Of a stretch of DNA of 64,000 nt, positions 41,457 to 49,358 are shown in pieces. Within the stretch, counting starts at the first letter, position 1; every line of letters begins with the position of its first letter. Under the pieces are notes generated by a model that saw only the letters and a program-made list of their open reading frames with translations, had not been told where the DNA came from and ran no database searches. Both the position numbers and the translations under genes were made by a program. The stretch is from JBOCEF01 sp050586345 (GTDB taxonomy: Bacteria; Pseudomonadota; Alphaproteobacteria; Rhodobacterales; Rhodobacteraceae), in contig NZ_JBOCEF010000002.1 in assembly GCF_050586345.1 (NCBI RefSeq), positions 123,062 to 187,061 of the forward strand, written 5' to 3'.

Positions 41457-43355
41457 TCAGCCCTTCGGCACCGCCCCGTGGCGCATCAGCCGCTTCTGGG
41501 CGGCGATGCGGAAGGGCGCGTTGGGGGCGCCGTAGCCGGTGTAATCGCCGCGCCGCTCGAGCACCTCGAAGAACATCCCGTCGCCCCAGGGCCTTGAGTA
41601 GCACTGGAAGAATTCGCCCCCTGCATCCCGGTCATAGAGGATGTCGAGCGCCCGCATCCGCTCCAGCAGCGCAGGCTCGATGTCGTGCCGGGCGGCGAGG
41701 TCGTCATAGTAGTTCCTGGGCATCGGCAGCGGCTGGAACCCGCGGGCCTTCATCGCCTCGACCGAAGCGAAGATGTCGCCGGTGGCGAAGGCCACGTGCT
41801 GGACCACGCCGCCGAAGCTGTCGGCCAGGAACTTGCCCGCCAGCGTGCGGTGCGTCTCGGCGCCGTTGAGGGTGATGCGCAGGGCGCCGTCCGGGCTCTC
41901 CAGCGCCTGGGACCGGACCAGCCCGTCGGGGTCGATCACGTCCACCATCGGCGATTTCTGCATGTCGAACAGGGCGGCGTAGAAAAGCGTCCAGGACAGC
42001 ATCTCGCCGTAGTTCATCGTCTCGGCAAGGTGGTCGATGCGGGTGAGGCCCGCATCGTCCCCCGCGGTTGCCGCGGCGCCGGGGAACTCCGTCTCCCAGA
42101 CCTTCGACAGGGCCGCGCCCTCGTCGATGAAATGCAGCACCGAGCCGCCGACCGAGCGGACGGCGGGGATCTCCAGCTCTCCGGGCCCCACCGGCTGGGC
42201 GAAGGGTTTCGCGCCCATCCGCGCCGCGCGTTCCGCCGCCGCGCCCGCGTCGCCCACCTTCAGGCCCACGTCGCAGATCGAGGCGCCGTGCGCGGCATAG
42301 GCGGCGTTGGCGAAGCCCGAGGTCTCGGCGTTCACCACCACGTTGATGCCGCCCTGGCGCCAGAGCTCGACGTTCTTCGACACGTGCTTGCCCGCGGGCG
42401 CGAACCCCATCGAGGACAGCAGCGCCGTGGTGCGCGCCCGGTCCTCGCCCTGGGCGGTGAACTCGATGAACTCCACCCCCTTCGGCCGCTGCCGGGCGGG
42501 CAGGGGAGCGGGCGAGACGGCGCCCGACGGCTCGGCCAGGCGCACCTCGTCGGCGAGTTGGACGAGGGAGCGATACCCGTCCTCGGCCACCATCCGCGCG
42601 TTGCCGGAGCGGAACTGGTCGTTGAAGATCTCGAGGCTCAGCGGCCCGGTATAGCCCGCCGCGGCGACGGCCTGCATGAAGCCGGTGACGTCGAGATCCC
42701 CCTCGCCGGGCATGTTGCGGAAATGGCGGGACCAGTAGAGCAGGTCCATCTCGATCAGCGGCGCATCGGCGAGCTGCACGAAGAAGATCTTGTCGCCCGG
42801 GATCGCGCGGATGGTCCGGTTGTCGATCCTGCGGGCCAGCGAGTGGAAGCTGTCGAGGATCAGGCCGACATTGGCGTGATCGGCGCGGCGCACCACCTCC
42901 CACGCGTCGCGGTGGTCGTTGACGTGGCGGCCCCAGCACAGCGCCTCGTAGCCCACGCGCAGGCCGCGCTTCGCGGCGCGCTCGCCCAGCTCGTGGAAAT
43001 CGGCGGCGGCGCGGTCGATGCCGCCGAGGCTGTCCGGGTCGCAGGAGGAGCAGACCAGCACCAGGTCCACGCCCAGCTCCTGCATCAGGTCGAACTTGCG
43101 CTCGGCCCGGTCGAAGGCCTTGGCGCGGCGCGGCTCGGGCAGGGATTCGAAGTCGCGGAAGGGCTGGAACAGGGTGATCTCAAGCCCGTGGTCGCGGACC
43201 ATGGCGCCCACGTCGCGCGGCGATCCGGCGTCGGCGATGAAGTCCTGCTCGAAGATCTCGATCCCGTCGAACCCCGCCGCGGCGATGGCCTTGAGCTTGG
43301 TCGGCAGGTCGCCGGGGACGGAGACGGTGGCGATGGAGGTCCTGAGGGTCGTCAT
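41457..43355 (-). CDS. quiC: 3-dehydroshikimate dehydratase, two-domain QuiC type
   Basis: A 632-residue fusion. Residues 1-265 form a xylose-isomerase-like TIM barrel (GFDGIEIFEQDF, GYEALCWGRHVNDH, LILDSFHSLAR, GPLSLEIFNDQFR) carrying the metal ligands for conversion of 3-dehydroshikimate to protocatechuate. Residues from about 290 form a VOC/HPPD-like domain (FIEFTAQGEDRARTTALLSS; HLAETMNYGEMLSWTLFYAA; HVAFATGDIF), as in Pseudomonas QuiC. The C-terminal domain's activity is unsettled. GAGGAAG precedes the ATG. It lies 130 bp downstream of the LysR gene, and the gap holds two strong dyads. Confidence 0.87.
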   Translation of the reverse strand: MTTLRTSIATVSVPGDLPTKLKAIAAAGFDGIEIFEQDFIADAGSPRDVGAMVRDHGLEITLFQPFRDFESLPEPRRAKAFDRAERKFDLMQELGVDLVLVCSSCDPDSLGGIDRAAADFHELGERAAKRGLRVGYEALCWGRHVNDHRDAWEVVRRADHANVGLILDSFHSLARRIDNRTIRAIPGDKIFFVQLADAPLIEMDLLYWSRHFRNMPGEGDLDVTGFMQAVAAAGYTGPLSLEIFNDQFRSGNARMVAEDGYRSLVQLADEVRLAEPSGAVSPAPLPARQRPKGVEFIEFTAQGEDRARTTALLSSMGFAPAGKHVSKNVELWRQGGINVVVNAETSGFANAAYAAHGASICDVGLKVGDAGAAAERAARMGAKPFAQPVGPGELEIPAVRSVGGSVLHFIDEGAALSKVWETEFPGAAATAGDDAGLTRIDHLAETMNYGEMLSWTLFYAALFDMQKSPMVDVIDPDGLVRSQALESPDGALRITLNGAETHRTLAGKFLADSFGGVVQHVAFATGDIFASVEAMKARGFQPLPMPRNYYDDLAARHDIEPALLERMRALDILYDRDAGGEFFQCYSRPWGDGMFFEVLERRGDYTGYGAPNAPFRIAAQKRLMRHGAVPKG

Positions 43356-43444
43356 GCTGCTTCCTCCGCTGGGGGCGCGGGCGCGCGTCCGGGCGGGGGG
43401 AGGCGGCCCGTCGCGATCCGGGGCGCAGGATCGGGCCGCGGGCG

Positions 43445-43466
43445 CATAACGTCAAATACCGTTATG
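43445..43466. promoter_or_regulatory. LysR-type dyad upstream of quiC
   Basis: CATAACG-TCAAATAC-CGTTATG is a perfect 7-bp-arm inverted repeat, 90-111 bp upstream of quiC, where LysR recognition sites usually lie. A further CATAAC half-site starts at 43475. Confidence 0.65.
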
Positions 43467-43476
43467 ACCGCCTGCA

Positions 43477-43489
43477 TAACATGATGTTA
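43477..43489. promoter_or_regulatory. 13-bp palindrome overlapping the LysR stop codon
   Basis: TAACAT-G-ATGTTA is a perfect palindrome; its right end includes the TAA stop (minus strand) of the LysR gene. It shares CATAAC with the neighbouring dyad, so both may form one regulator-binding array. Confidence 0.45.
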
Positions 43490-44413
43490 ATTCCGCCCCT
43501 GCTCCCAGGGCCGGGCGGCGGTGGCGTCCGACAGCTCGCGCCGGAAGCTGGCCACGGCATGTTCGGCGAAGCTGCTGAGCACGCGGCCCTTCTTGCGCGC
43601 CACCCAGGTGGAGACCCTGGTCTCCTCCTCGATCGCGATGCGGGTCAGGCCGGGCATGTAGACCTCGGCCACCGAGAATTCGTCGATCACCGTGACGCCG
43701 AGCCCGTGGCGCACGAGGCTGACCACCGTCTGCGCGAAGCGCCCGCGCATGGCGTGGCGCAGCTCCAGCCCCGCGGCGTCGAACGGGGCCTTGAGGATGG
43801 CGCCGAACGGGTCCTCGGGGTCGACGCCGATCATCGGCTCGGCCGCGAGGTCCCGCAGCGAGACGGAGCGGCGGGCGGCGAGGGGGTGGCCGTCGGGCAC
43901 GATGGCCACCAGCCGCCCCTCGGCGATGCGCTCGTTCTCCACCCCGGCATGGTCCACCGGCGTCGACATGATCACGAACTCCCCCCGCTCCAGCAGCAGG
44001 TAATCGGCCGTCTCCTCGATCTTGAGGATGTTGAGGTCGATGAAGAGGTCCGGGTAGCGCCCGCGCACCCGGCGCAGGGCGCGGGCGGCGATGAACTGGG
44101 CGACCGAGGCGGCCGAGGCGAAGGCGAGGCGCACGTCCTCGCCCTTGCCGAGGCTTTCGAGCGCGAGCGAGAGGTTCTCGACCCCGCGGTGGACCGCGCG
44201 GATCTGGTCGAAGACGGGCCCGGCCTCGACCGCCGGGACGAAGCGCCCGGCGCGGCGTTCGAACAGGCGGATGCGCAGCGATTCCTCGGTGTGCTTGAGC
44301 AGGCGCGAGACGCCGGGGGCGGAGACGCCGAGCATCTGCGCCGCGCCGCCCACCGTGCCGGTGAGCATGACTGCGCGGATCACCTCGATCTGCCGCAGGG
44401 TGAGTTCCTTCAT
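43487..44413 (-). CDS. LysR-family regulator, probable quiC regulator
   Basis: A 308-residue LysR protein with HTH LRQIEVIRAVMLTGTVGGAA, continuing through QMLGVSAPGVSRLLKHTEESL, and an effector domain with SAASVAQFIAARAL, a VAIVPDGHPLAARRSVSLRD segment and VSLVRHGLGVTVIDEF. It is encoded upstream of quiC on the same strand instead of divergently, with operator-like dyads between them. It probably responds to a hydroaromatic acid (quinate, shikimate or dehydroshikimate). The start at 44413 has GGAAGGG upstream. Confidence 0.86.
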   Translation of the reverse strand: MKELTLRQIEVIRAVMLTGTVGGAAQMLGVSAPGVSRLLKHTEESLRIRLFERRAGRFVPAVEAGPVFDQIRAVHRGVENLSLALESLGKGEDVRLAFASAASVAQFIAARALRRVRGRYPDLFIDLNILKIEETADYLLLERGEFVIMSTPVDHAGVENERIAEGRLVAIVPDGHPLAARRSVSLRDLAAEPMIGVDPEDPFGAILKAPFDAAGLELRHAMRGRFAQTVVSLVRHGLGVTVIDEFSVAEVYMPGLTRIAIEEETRVSTWVARKKGRVLSSFAEHAVASFRRELSDATAARPWEQGRN

Positions 44414-44540
44414 GGGCCCTTCCGGTGAGTGGCGGGGACGGGGCGCAGGATGGCGGCAGGGGCGGGGGGCGGCAAGGGGCGCGCGGCGGGGGAGGGGGAG
44501 GTGCGTGGGGGCGGCGCGCTGCGCCGGGCCCCGAAACGCG

Positions 44541-44564
44541 AAAAGCCCCGCTTGCGCGAGGCTT
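44541..44564 (-). terminator. displaced intrinsic terminator of tRNA-Arg
   Basis: On the minus strand AAGCCTCG-CGCAAG-CGGGGCTT folds (one G-U pair) and ends in UUUU (plus A at 44541-44544). It lies 26 bp beyond the tRNA 3' fragment at 44590. In the ancestral order it directly followed the tRNA-Arg gene, from which the integrated element now separates it. Confidence 0.7.
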
Positions 44565-44589
44565 GTCTGCGTCCCCTTGCGGGGAGAAG

Positions 44590-44638
44590 TGGCGCGCCGG
44601 GGAGGATTCGAACCCCCGACCCCCAGATTCGTAGTCTG
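44590..44638 (-). repeat. att site (left): 3' fragment of tRNA-Arg
   Basis: 49 bp identical to 49359-49407 (starting TGGCGCGCCGGGGAGGATTC on the plus strand). It holds CCA, acceptor 3' strand, T arm and part of the anticodon arm, and it stops inside the anticodon stem-loop, so it is not a functional tRNA. Sequence diverges immediately on both sides. Confidence 0.9.
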
Positions 44639-44715
44639 CGCAGGTGGGTATGACGGGGATTGCCGGTGGTCGGCGGGTGATGTGTAAGGCTCTGGAATCT
44701 ATTGACTACCTGTCT

Positions 44716-44787
44716 GGGTGTTCCCAAATCTGGCGCATCCGCTTTGCCATGCTTCGCCGCACGGGAGCACCCATGGGACACCCACAG
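44716..44787. promoter_or_regulatory. left arm-type integrase sites
   Basis: GGGTGTTCCC (44716-44725) and a 25-bp unit (44763-44787, beginning GGGAGCACCCATGGGACACC) that matches 24 of 25 bases at 49290-49314. The unit itself contains two inverted GGGTGYYCC-like cores. Position between att site and integrase start suits arm-binding of a tyrosine recombinase. Confidence 0.6.
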
Positions 44788-44828
44788 GGCTCCGCTCGCG
44801 GTCGAGGGATCGACAGGAGGGACGCGCC

Positions 44829-46013
44829 TTGCCCCGACAGAAACTTACCAACCGCTTCGTCAACGGCCTGAAGCCCACGGGGAAGCGGATCGACTACAGC
44901 GACACCGAGTTGCCCGGTTTCCAGCTGCGCCTGGAGGCGTCAGGGGCGAAGGTCTACCGCTACATCTACCGCGAGGGGAAAGGACGGGGCGCCCAGCGCC
45001 GCGTGGAGAAGCTGGGGCTCGCCTTGGAGCTTCCGGTCGACAAGGCCCGGCAACTGGCCATGGAGATCGCCGCCCGCGTTCGTGCCGGTGAAAGCCCCGC
45101 CAAGGAGCGGGCCAAGCGCAAGGCGGAACTGACGGTCGCGGAACTGTGGCCCGAGTTCCTGCAAGGCCACCTGAGGGCGAAGGGCAGGGCGCCCCGGACC
45201 ATCGAGGAATACCAGCGGGATTTCGACAACCGCATCCGCCCCGCCTTCGGGGACGTGAAGCTCTCCGACCTCTCGCGGGCCGACGTGGAGCGTTGGGTTC
45301 GGGCCGCCCACAAGCACCCGAGACGGGCGAACCATGCCCTGTCGGTGCTCAGCTCCATGCTGTCCTTCGCGATCAAGACCGGGGAGATGGCCGGTCCCAA
45401 CCCCTGCGCCCTGGTCGACAAGTACCCGGAGAAGACGCGGGACGTGCTCTACACCAACGACGAGATCGCACGATACCTGAAGGCCCTTGAGGACGAGCCG
45501 GACCCTGCGTTGCGGGCGATGCTGAAGGTGATCATCGGAACGGGGTGCCGGTCGGCGGAGGCCCGTCTGGCGGAGTGGTCGGAGTTCAGGCTCGACGGGG
45601 ATGCGCCCAGCTGGACGGTTCCGGCTGAGAAGATGAAGCAGCGCAAACCCCACACCTACGTGTTGTGCTCCTCTCTGGCCGCCATGCTGCGTCGGTATCG
45701 ACGGGAGGCTCCGCTTGTCTCGCCGCGCTGGGCGTTCCCGGGGCCGAGCGGACGAGCGCCGCGGAACGAGATCCGACACGTCCATGCGCGGATCGAAGAG
45801 CGGGCAGGGCTGGAGAAGGTCGAGGGGCGGGGGCTCCACGCCTTCCGCCGGTCATTGCTGACGGAGCTTGCACGGAACGGGGCCTCTGCGCCCCAGCTTC
45901 AGGCCTGGGCGGGCCATGCCTCCATCCAGACGGCGATGAAGTACGTGAAGCTGGGGAGCGAGGACCCGGTGAACCGGGCGTTTGCGGAGGGGCGAGGGAT
46001 TGAGTTTGGGTGA
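44829..46013 (+). CDS. int: tyrosine recombinase/integrase (TTG start)
   Basis: A 394-residue site-specific recombinase. N-terminal arm-binding domain (about 1-70, TNRFVNGLKPTGKRIDYSDT), core-binding SAM-like domain (100-205), catalytic domain with R241 (GTGCRSAE), candidate K268/K270, H337-x-x-R340 (HAFRR), H363 (WAGHASI) and Y372 (AMKYVKL). TTG at 44829 has AGGAGGG seven bases upstream and starts where homologues begin; the only upstream in-frame ATG (44718) would read through the arm-type sites. Its stop nearly abuts the convergent coiled-coil gene. It presumably integrates the element at tRNA-Arg. Confidence 0.9.
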   Translation: MPRQKLTNRFVNGLKPTGKRIDYSDTELPGFQLRLEASGAKVYRYIYREGKGRGAQRRVEKLGLALELPVDKARQLAMEIAARVRAGESPAKERAKRKAELTVAELWPEFLQGHLRAKGRAPRTIEEYQRDFDNRIRPAFGDVKLSDLSRADVERWVRAAHKHPRRANHALSVLSSMLSFAIKTGEMAGPNPCALVDKYPEKTRDVLYTNDEIARYLKALEDEPDPALRAMLKVIIGTGCRSAEARLAEWSEFRLDGDAPSWTVPAEKMKQRKPHTYVLCSSLAAMLRRYRREAPLVSPRWAFPGPSGRAPRNEIRHVHARIEERAGLEKVEGRGLHAFRRSLLTELARNGASAPQLQAWAGHASIQTAMKYVKLGSEDPVNRAFAEGRGIEFG

Positions 46014-46014
46014 C

Positions 46015-47316
46015 CTAGGACGACTTCGTCGCGGCCTTCACCGCTTCGGTGACTGGCGTAGCTATGGCTTTCACAAGGCCCTCGAGGTCCTTCGGGCTGA
46101 GGCCGATGTTCCCCGAGCCGACAGAGCTGCGGTCTTTGCCGAAGAGGCGTTCGCTCAGTTGCCTCTTGAGTTCGCGCTGTTGCGCTTCGTCTAGAGACGC
46201 GATGAAGGGGTCGATGGCTTTGACCTCCAGGAAGAACCAGTGCATTTGCTGCTGCGCGTCGCGGTGCGCCTTCGCTTGCTGCGAGGCGTAGCCAGCGGCG
46301 GTGAGCAGAACGAGGGTGAGCGAAGCGGCGGTGATGAGTTCGGCCCAGTTGATACCGCCAGAGGCGGTCTCGCCAACGCCCATGAAGAACTTGATGATCA
46401 GCCAAATGGCGGCGCAGGACAGAGCGCCCATCGCTACATAGCGCCAAAACTCAGCCGCACTTTTCTCGTCGTCAGCCCCTGCCTTGTATCCCCCGGCGAC
46501 GGCGTCGGCGCCGACCAGGCCGTGCAGTTCAAGGATCGATTGGTGCTTTTCAAGCGCTTCCTCGTAGAGTGTGTTCACTCGTTCCAAGTGGTCTTGATGG
46601 TTCTCCTCGAGCGTCTGGCGGTGGGTCGCCGAAATTGATTTTGCTTCCTCCTCTGCGTCCGACCGAAGTTCGCTCAGTTGTTTGCTGTGTTCGCTGCGTC
46701 TTGTGTCTTGATCTTGGGAAAACGCGCTTTGACGATCATTCTCTGCTTCGTTGAAAGTGCTTTGCAGAGAGGAGATCACCGCAGAGGATTCCTCACGCAG
46801 TGTGTTCAGCGACTCGCCATAGGTTTTGATGTTTCCGACGAGAGAGGTTAGCTGGCTCTCGGCGGCTTCGAGGCGGTCGTAAAAGTCGTCGATAGCTTCT
46901 TGGGTCTCCTTGGCATACTGCTCGTGGAGTGCGCGAATTTCATTGGCTTCAGAGGTAATTTCGACTGGGCGTTTGATTGCGCCAATCTGATGAATGGTTG
47001 ATATTTGAGAGCTGATTGCGTCATTGGCTTGTCTTAGTTGCTGTACGTTACCGCTGGACTGGTAGTTTGAGAGATGAGCTGAGACTTGGTTTTGAATTAA
47101 GCCATTCCGAAGTGAATCGAAGAGTTTCGCTGGAAATGTGTCAGAATCCTGGCCGCGAATGGCATCCTCGGCGGTCGAAAGAACCTTCCTGAAACGGCGC
47201 AGCTCTGCTTCGTGATCGACGTCGCGGTCCTCGTGTTCGACGCTCGCGAGCTTATTCAGCGTCTGCAGATTTTCGTGAATGGGGTGCTTCTCGTAAGCGT
47301 CGGACCATCTGGACAT
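46015..47316 (-). CDS. coiled-coil protein with two membrane segments, function unknown (element cargo)
   Basis: A 433-residue protein not recognised as any family. Residues 1-120 are charged and helical; 120-280 are strongly coiled-coil (Glu/Gln/Ser-rich heptads such as SDAEEEAKSISATHRQTLEE). Two hydrophobic segments follow (about 291-312 and 325-344), separated by ETASGG, then a cytoplasmic tail with further helix (AQQRELKRQLSERLF) and an amphipathic C-terminus. There is no signal peptide. Base composition is visibly lower in GC and codon use is mixed compared with the rest. It is the only gene of the element without an obvious mobility role, so it is probably cargo; phage exclusion or another defence function is speculation. 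Confidence 0.85.
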   Translation of the reverse strand: MSRWSDAYEKHPIHENLQTLNKLASVEHEDRDVDHEAELRRFRKVLSTAEDAIRGQDSDTFPAKLFDSLRNGLIQNQVSAHLSNYQSSGNVQQLRQANDAISSQISTIHQIGAIKRPVEITSEANEIRALHEQYAKETQEAIDDFYDRLEAAESQLTSLVGNIKTYGESLNTLREESSAVISSLQSTFNEAENDRQSAFSQDQDTRRSEHSKQLSELRSDAEEEAKSISATHRQTLEENHQDHLERVNTLYEEALEKHQSILELHGLVGADAVAGGYKAGADDEKSAAEFWRYVAMGALSCAAIWLIIKFFMGVGETASGGINWAELITAASLTLVLLTAAGYASQQAKAHRDAQQQMHWFFLEVKAIDPFIASLDEAQQRELKRQLSERLFGKDRSSVGSGNIGLSPKDLEGLVKAIATPVTEAVKAATKSS

Positions 47317-47338
47317 GCGGCAACTCTACTTGGGTGCG

Positions 47339-47355
47339 CAGAAGCTTAGCTTCTG
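47339..47355. promoter_or_regulatory. 17-bp perfect dyad upstream of the coiled-coil gene
   Basis: CAGAAGC-TTA-GCTTCTG has exact 7-bp arms, 23-39 bp before the ATG at 47316. It could be an operator or an RNA hairpin in the leader. Confidence 0.5.
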
Positions 47356-47597
47356 AAAGGCTGTGATGGGCGCGACCGTATCTCTGCGGCTTTACTTGGG
47401 CAAGTTTTCGCCGCGTCTGGCTGTCATCAGAACCCCGAATGGTCCAGCGAGGTTGCGCCTACTTGATGGTGGCACCACCAAGGGAGCGACGTCGCTGCGG
47501 TGATCATCCGCACCGACGGCTTTCGATGGGCAGGTCCCCGTCCCCTGTTTTTTCGCCCCTCCCCGCCTGATCCAAAAAAGTCGCGTATTCGCCCAAA

Positions 47598-47608
47598 CAA
47601 CACGCAAC
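47598..47608. repeat. 11-mer flanking the ATPase gene (left copy, inverted)
   Basis: CAACACGCAAC is the exact reverse complement of GTTGCGTGTTG at 48840-48850; the pair brackets the ATPase gene. The left copy lies 10 bp before its start codon, so it may be an operator. Confidence 0.5.
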
Positions 47609-47618
47609 AGGACAGGCT

Positions 47619-48749
47619 ATGACAACTGCACCTAACTCCCGGGCGCGGCGCAATCGCCGTGCGCAACTCGCGACCACCCCGCGTATCTCTCCCCGCCGAC
47701 CCACTCCCCGACCCGGCGTCGCCGCGCTCAAGACCACCACCATGGCCGACCTCGACCGGCGGCAGTTCCCCGAGCGCTCCATGCTCATCGACCCGTTCCT
47801 TCGCTCCGGTGAGACCGCCCTCGTCTGGGGTGCGACCGGCCTGGGAAAGACCCAGTTCTCCCTCTCCCTCGTGATCGCCATGGCCTCGGGCGGCAGCGTC
47901 GGCGGCTTCAGCTGTCCTGAGCCCCGAAAGGTCCTTCTGGTCGACGGAGAGATGCACCTGCAGGACATCCGCGACCGGGTTCGTATGCTCGTCAGGACCG
48001 GGGCGGTGATCCCCGGAGCCCCCGAGACCGAATGGATGGACAATCTCGTCATTCTCGCCCGACAGGATCAGGAGCCCGGCGCGGGCTTCATCGACCTCTC
48101 GGAACCGGAGGACCGCAACGCCCTGCGCAAGAAATGCCAGGAGGGCGGGTTCGACGTGATGGTGGTCGACAACTTCACCACGGTCACCGACGGGCTGGAG
48201 GATGAGAACGCCTCCACGGCCTTCAAGGGCGTTCAGGAGTTCTTCCTGCAGATGAAGCAGTCCGGGATCGCCACGATCCTCATCCACCACGCCCGCAAGG
48301 ACGCCAAGGCGTTCAGGGGCAGTCAGAGCCTGTCGGTCACCTTCGAGGTGATCATCAAGCTGCTTCCGCCCACGCTCTCCTCGGTCCACAGCGCCTCGTT
48401 CCGCCTGGAGTTCGAGAAGTTCCGGGCGAAAGGGGATCAGCGGCTGAACCCCAAGGTCTGGACGCTGTCGGACGAGAGCGGATGGGCCATCGTGGATGAT
48501 GAGTCCTCCGACGATGACCTGCAGAAGCTGGCGAAGGCTGTGCGGTCGTTGGAATACGTCAGCCAGACCGAACTGGCCGACGCGATTGGCTGCCACAAGG
48601 GCACCGTCTCCAAAAAGCTCAAGAAGGCCGTGTCCCTTGGTCACCTGAAGGAGGGCGAGGCTCTCGAGTGTTTCCGCAAGGCCCGTGCGCTTCGCGACGA
48701 TCCCGATGGGGCCTTGGAGGACGCCTACCTGGACCACGACGACTACTGA
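47619..48749 (+). CDS. RepA-like AAA ATPase (AAA_25)
   Basis: A 376-residue RecA-fold ATPase. The basic N-terminus (1-40) is followed by Walker A GATGLGKT (71-78), VLLVDGEMHL (105-114) with the second acidic residue, Walker B VMVVDN (180-185), a GIATILIHHARKD segment and FRGSQSLS. The C-terminal 80 residues read as a winged helix (SQTELADAIGCHKGTVSKKL) ending in an acidic tail. This architecture is that of RepA/DnaB-like helicases of plasmids and integrative elements, suggesting that the excised element replicates, though no primase or initiator is evident. Confidence 0.83.
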   Translation: MTTAPNSRARRNRRAQLATTPRISPRRPTPRPGVAALKTTTMADLDRRQFPERSMLIDPFLRSGETALVWGATGLGKTQFSLSLVIAMASGGSVGGFSCPEPRKVLLVDGEMHLQDIRDRVRMLVRTGAVIPGAPETEWMDNLVILARQDQEPGAGFIDLSEPEDRNALRKKCQEGGFDVMVVDNFTTVTDGLEDENASTAFKGVQEFFLQMKQSGIATILIHHARKDAKAFRGSQSLSVTFEVIIKLLPPTLSSVHSASFRLEFEKFRAKGDQRLNPKVWTLSDESGWAIVDDESSDDDLQKLAKAVRSLEYVSQTELADAIGCHKGTVSKKLKKAVSLGHLKEGEALECFRKARALRDDPDGALEDAYLDHDDY

Positions 48750-48790
48750 TCCCTCAGGCTTCTGCAGCATCGTTTCGGACCGTCAGGTCG

Positions 48791-48813
48791 CCCCGGTAGA
48801 TCTCTAACCGGGG
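48791..48813 (+). terminator. hairpin after the ATPase gene
   Basis: CCCCGGT (48791-48797) pairs with ACCGGGG (48807-48813) around AGATCTCTA, 41 bp after the ATPase stop. No U tract. Confidence 0.5.
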
Positions 48814-48839
48814 CAGGGAAACCGGTCCTCCCGCGTCGT

Positions 48840-48882
48840 GTTGCGTGTTGTCTCTCCTAAGGGGCAACGCAACTCGCAACGC
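48840..48882. repeat. GTTGC/GCAAC repeat cluster upstream of the HTH gene
   Basis: GTTGCGTGTTG (48840-48850) is followed by GCAACGCAACTCGCAACGC (48864-48882), which holds three GCAAC units. Together with the inverted copy at 47598 these look like binding sites for an element-encoded protein or short iterons. Confidence 0.5.
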
Positions 48883-48992
48883 CCGGCAGGGCCATTTCAT
48901 AAATCATGGCGGCGATTCACGCGGGCATATCCCTTCACCCGCGCGCCGCGCTTTCCCCCCCCATCCCCCCGTGGGGATTTCTCACAGGACAG

Positions 48993-49259
48993 ATGATCGA
49001 AAACACTTACGAGCCCTCACGGGAATCGCCCGTGGGGGTGTTTCCGTTCGACCCGTCATCCGGGTCCCCGCTCCTCACCCCGAAAGAAGCCGCGGCTTTC
49101 CTGCGAGTCGCCGAATCCACCCTTGCCGCCTGGAGGACCGGACGGCGCGGCCAGATGGGGCCGCCCTTCGTCAAACTTGGACGCAGGGTCTTCTACCGTC
49201 GCATCGATCTGGAGGAGTTCGTCGCCGGGAACCTCATGGTTCACACCGGCAGCGCCTGA
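48993..49259 (+). CDS. excisionase-like helix-turn-helix protein
   Basis: An 88-residue DNA-binding protein. LLTPKEAAAFLRVAESTLAA, then WRTGRRGQMGPPFVKLGRR and VFYRRIDLEEFVAGN form the MerR-like HTH_17 domain of excisionases and AlpA-type regulators. The start at 48993 (MIENTYEPS) has AGGA close upstream; an in-frame ATG at 48906 would add a Pro-rich arm and has no SD. It sits next to the right arm sites, as expected for a directionality factor, and may also bind the GCAAC repeats. Confidence 0.78.
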   Translation: MIENTYEPSRESPVGVFPFDPSSGSPLLTPKEAAAFLRVAESTLAAWRTGRRGQMGPPFVKLGRRVFYRRIDLEEFVAGNLMVHTGSA

Positions 49260-49289
49260 GCCACGCGGTCGCATCGCGATCCCGCGCTT

Positions 49290-49327
49290 GGGAGCACCCA
49301 TGGGGCACCCACAGCGTTGGGTGTCTC
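49290..49327. promoter_or_regulatory. right arm-type integrase sites
   Basis: A 25-bp unit (49290-49314, beginning GGGAGCACCCATGGGGCACC) matches the left unit at 44763-44787 in 24 of 25 bases and the same orientation; GGGTGTCTC follows at 49319. It lies 45 bp inside the right att repeat. Confidence 0.6.
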
Positions 49328-49358
49328 TTCGGGTCTTCCGCTAAGTGCTTGAAGGTAA

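Larger units (their letters stand above)
47317..47618. other. divergent control region between coiled-coil gene and ATPase gene
   Basis: 302 bp without a supported gene. It holds the perfect dyad CAGAAGC-TTA-GCTTCTG (47339-47355), 23 bp upstream of the coiled-coil start codon, and CAACACGCAAC (47598-47608), 10 bp upstream of the ATPase start. CTACTTGGG and TTACTTGGG occur at 47327 and 47391. Clear -35/-10 pairs were not identified. Confidence 0.5.

Noticed and set aside
44590..44638. A second tRNA-Arg gene
   Set aside because: Only the 3' part is present; D arm, 5' acceptor strand and half of the anticodon arm are missing.
44718..44828. ATG at 44718 as integrase start
   Set aside because: It would translate through the arm-type repeats and lacks an SD; TTG at 44829 has AGGAGGG and matches the usual N-terminus.
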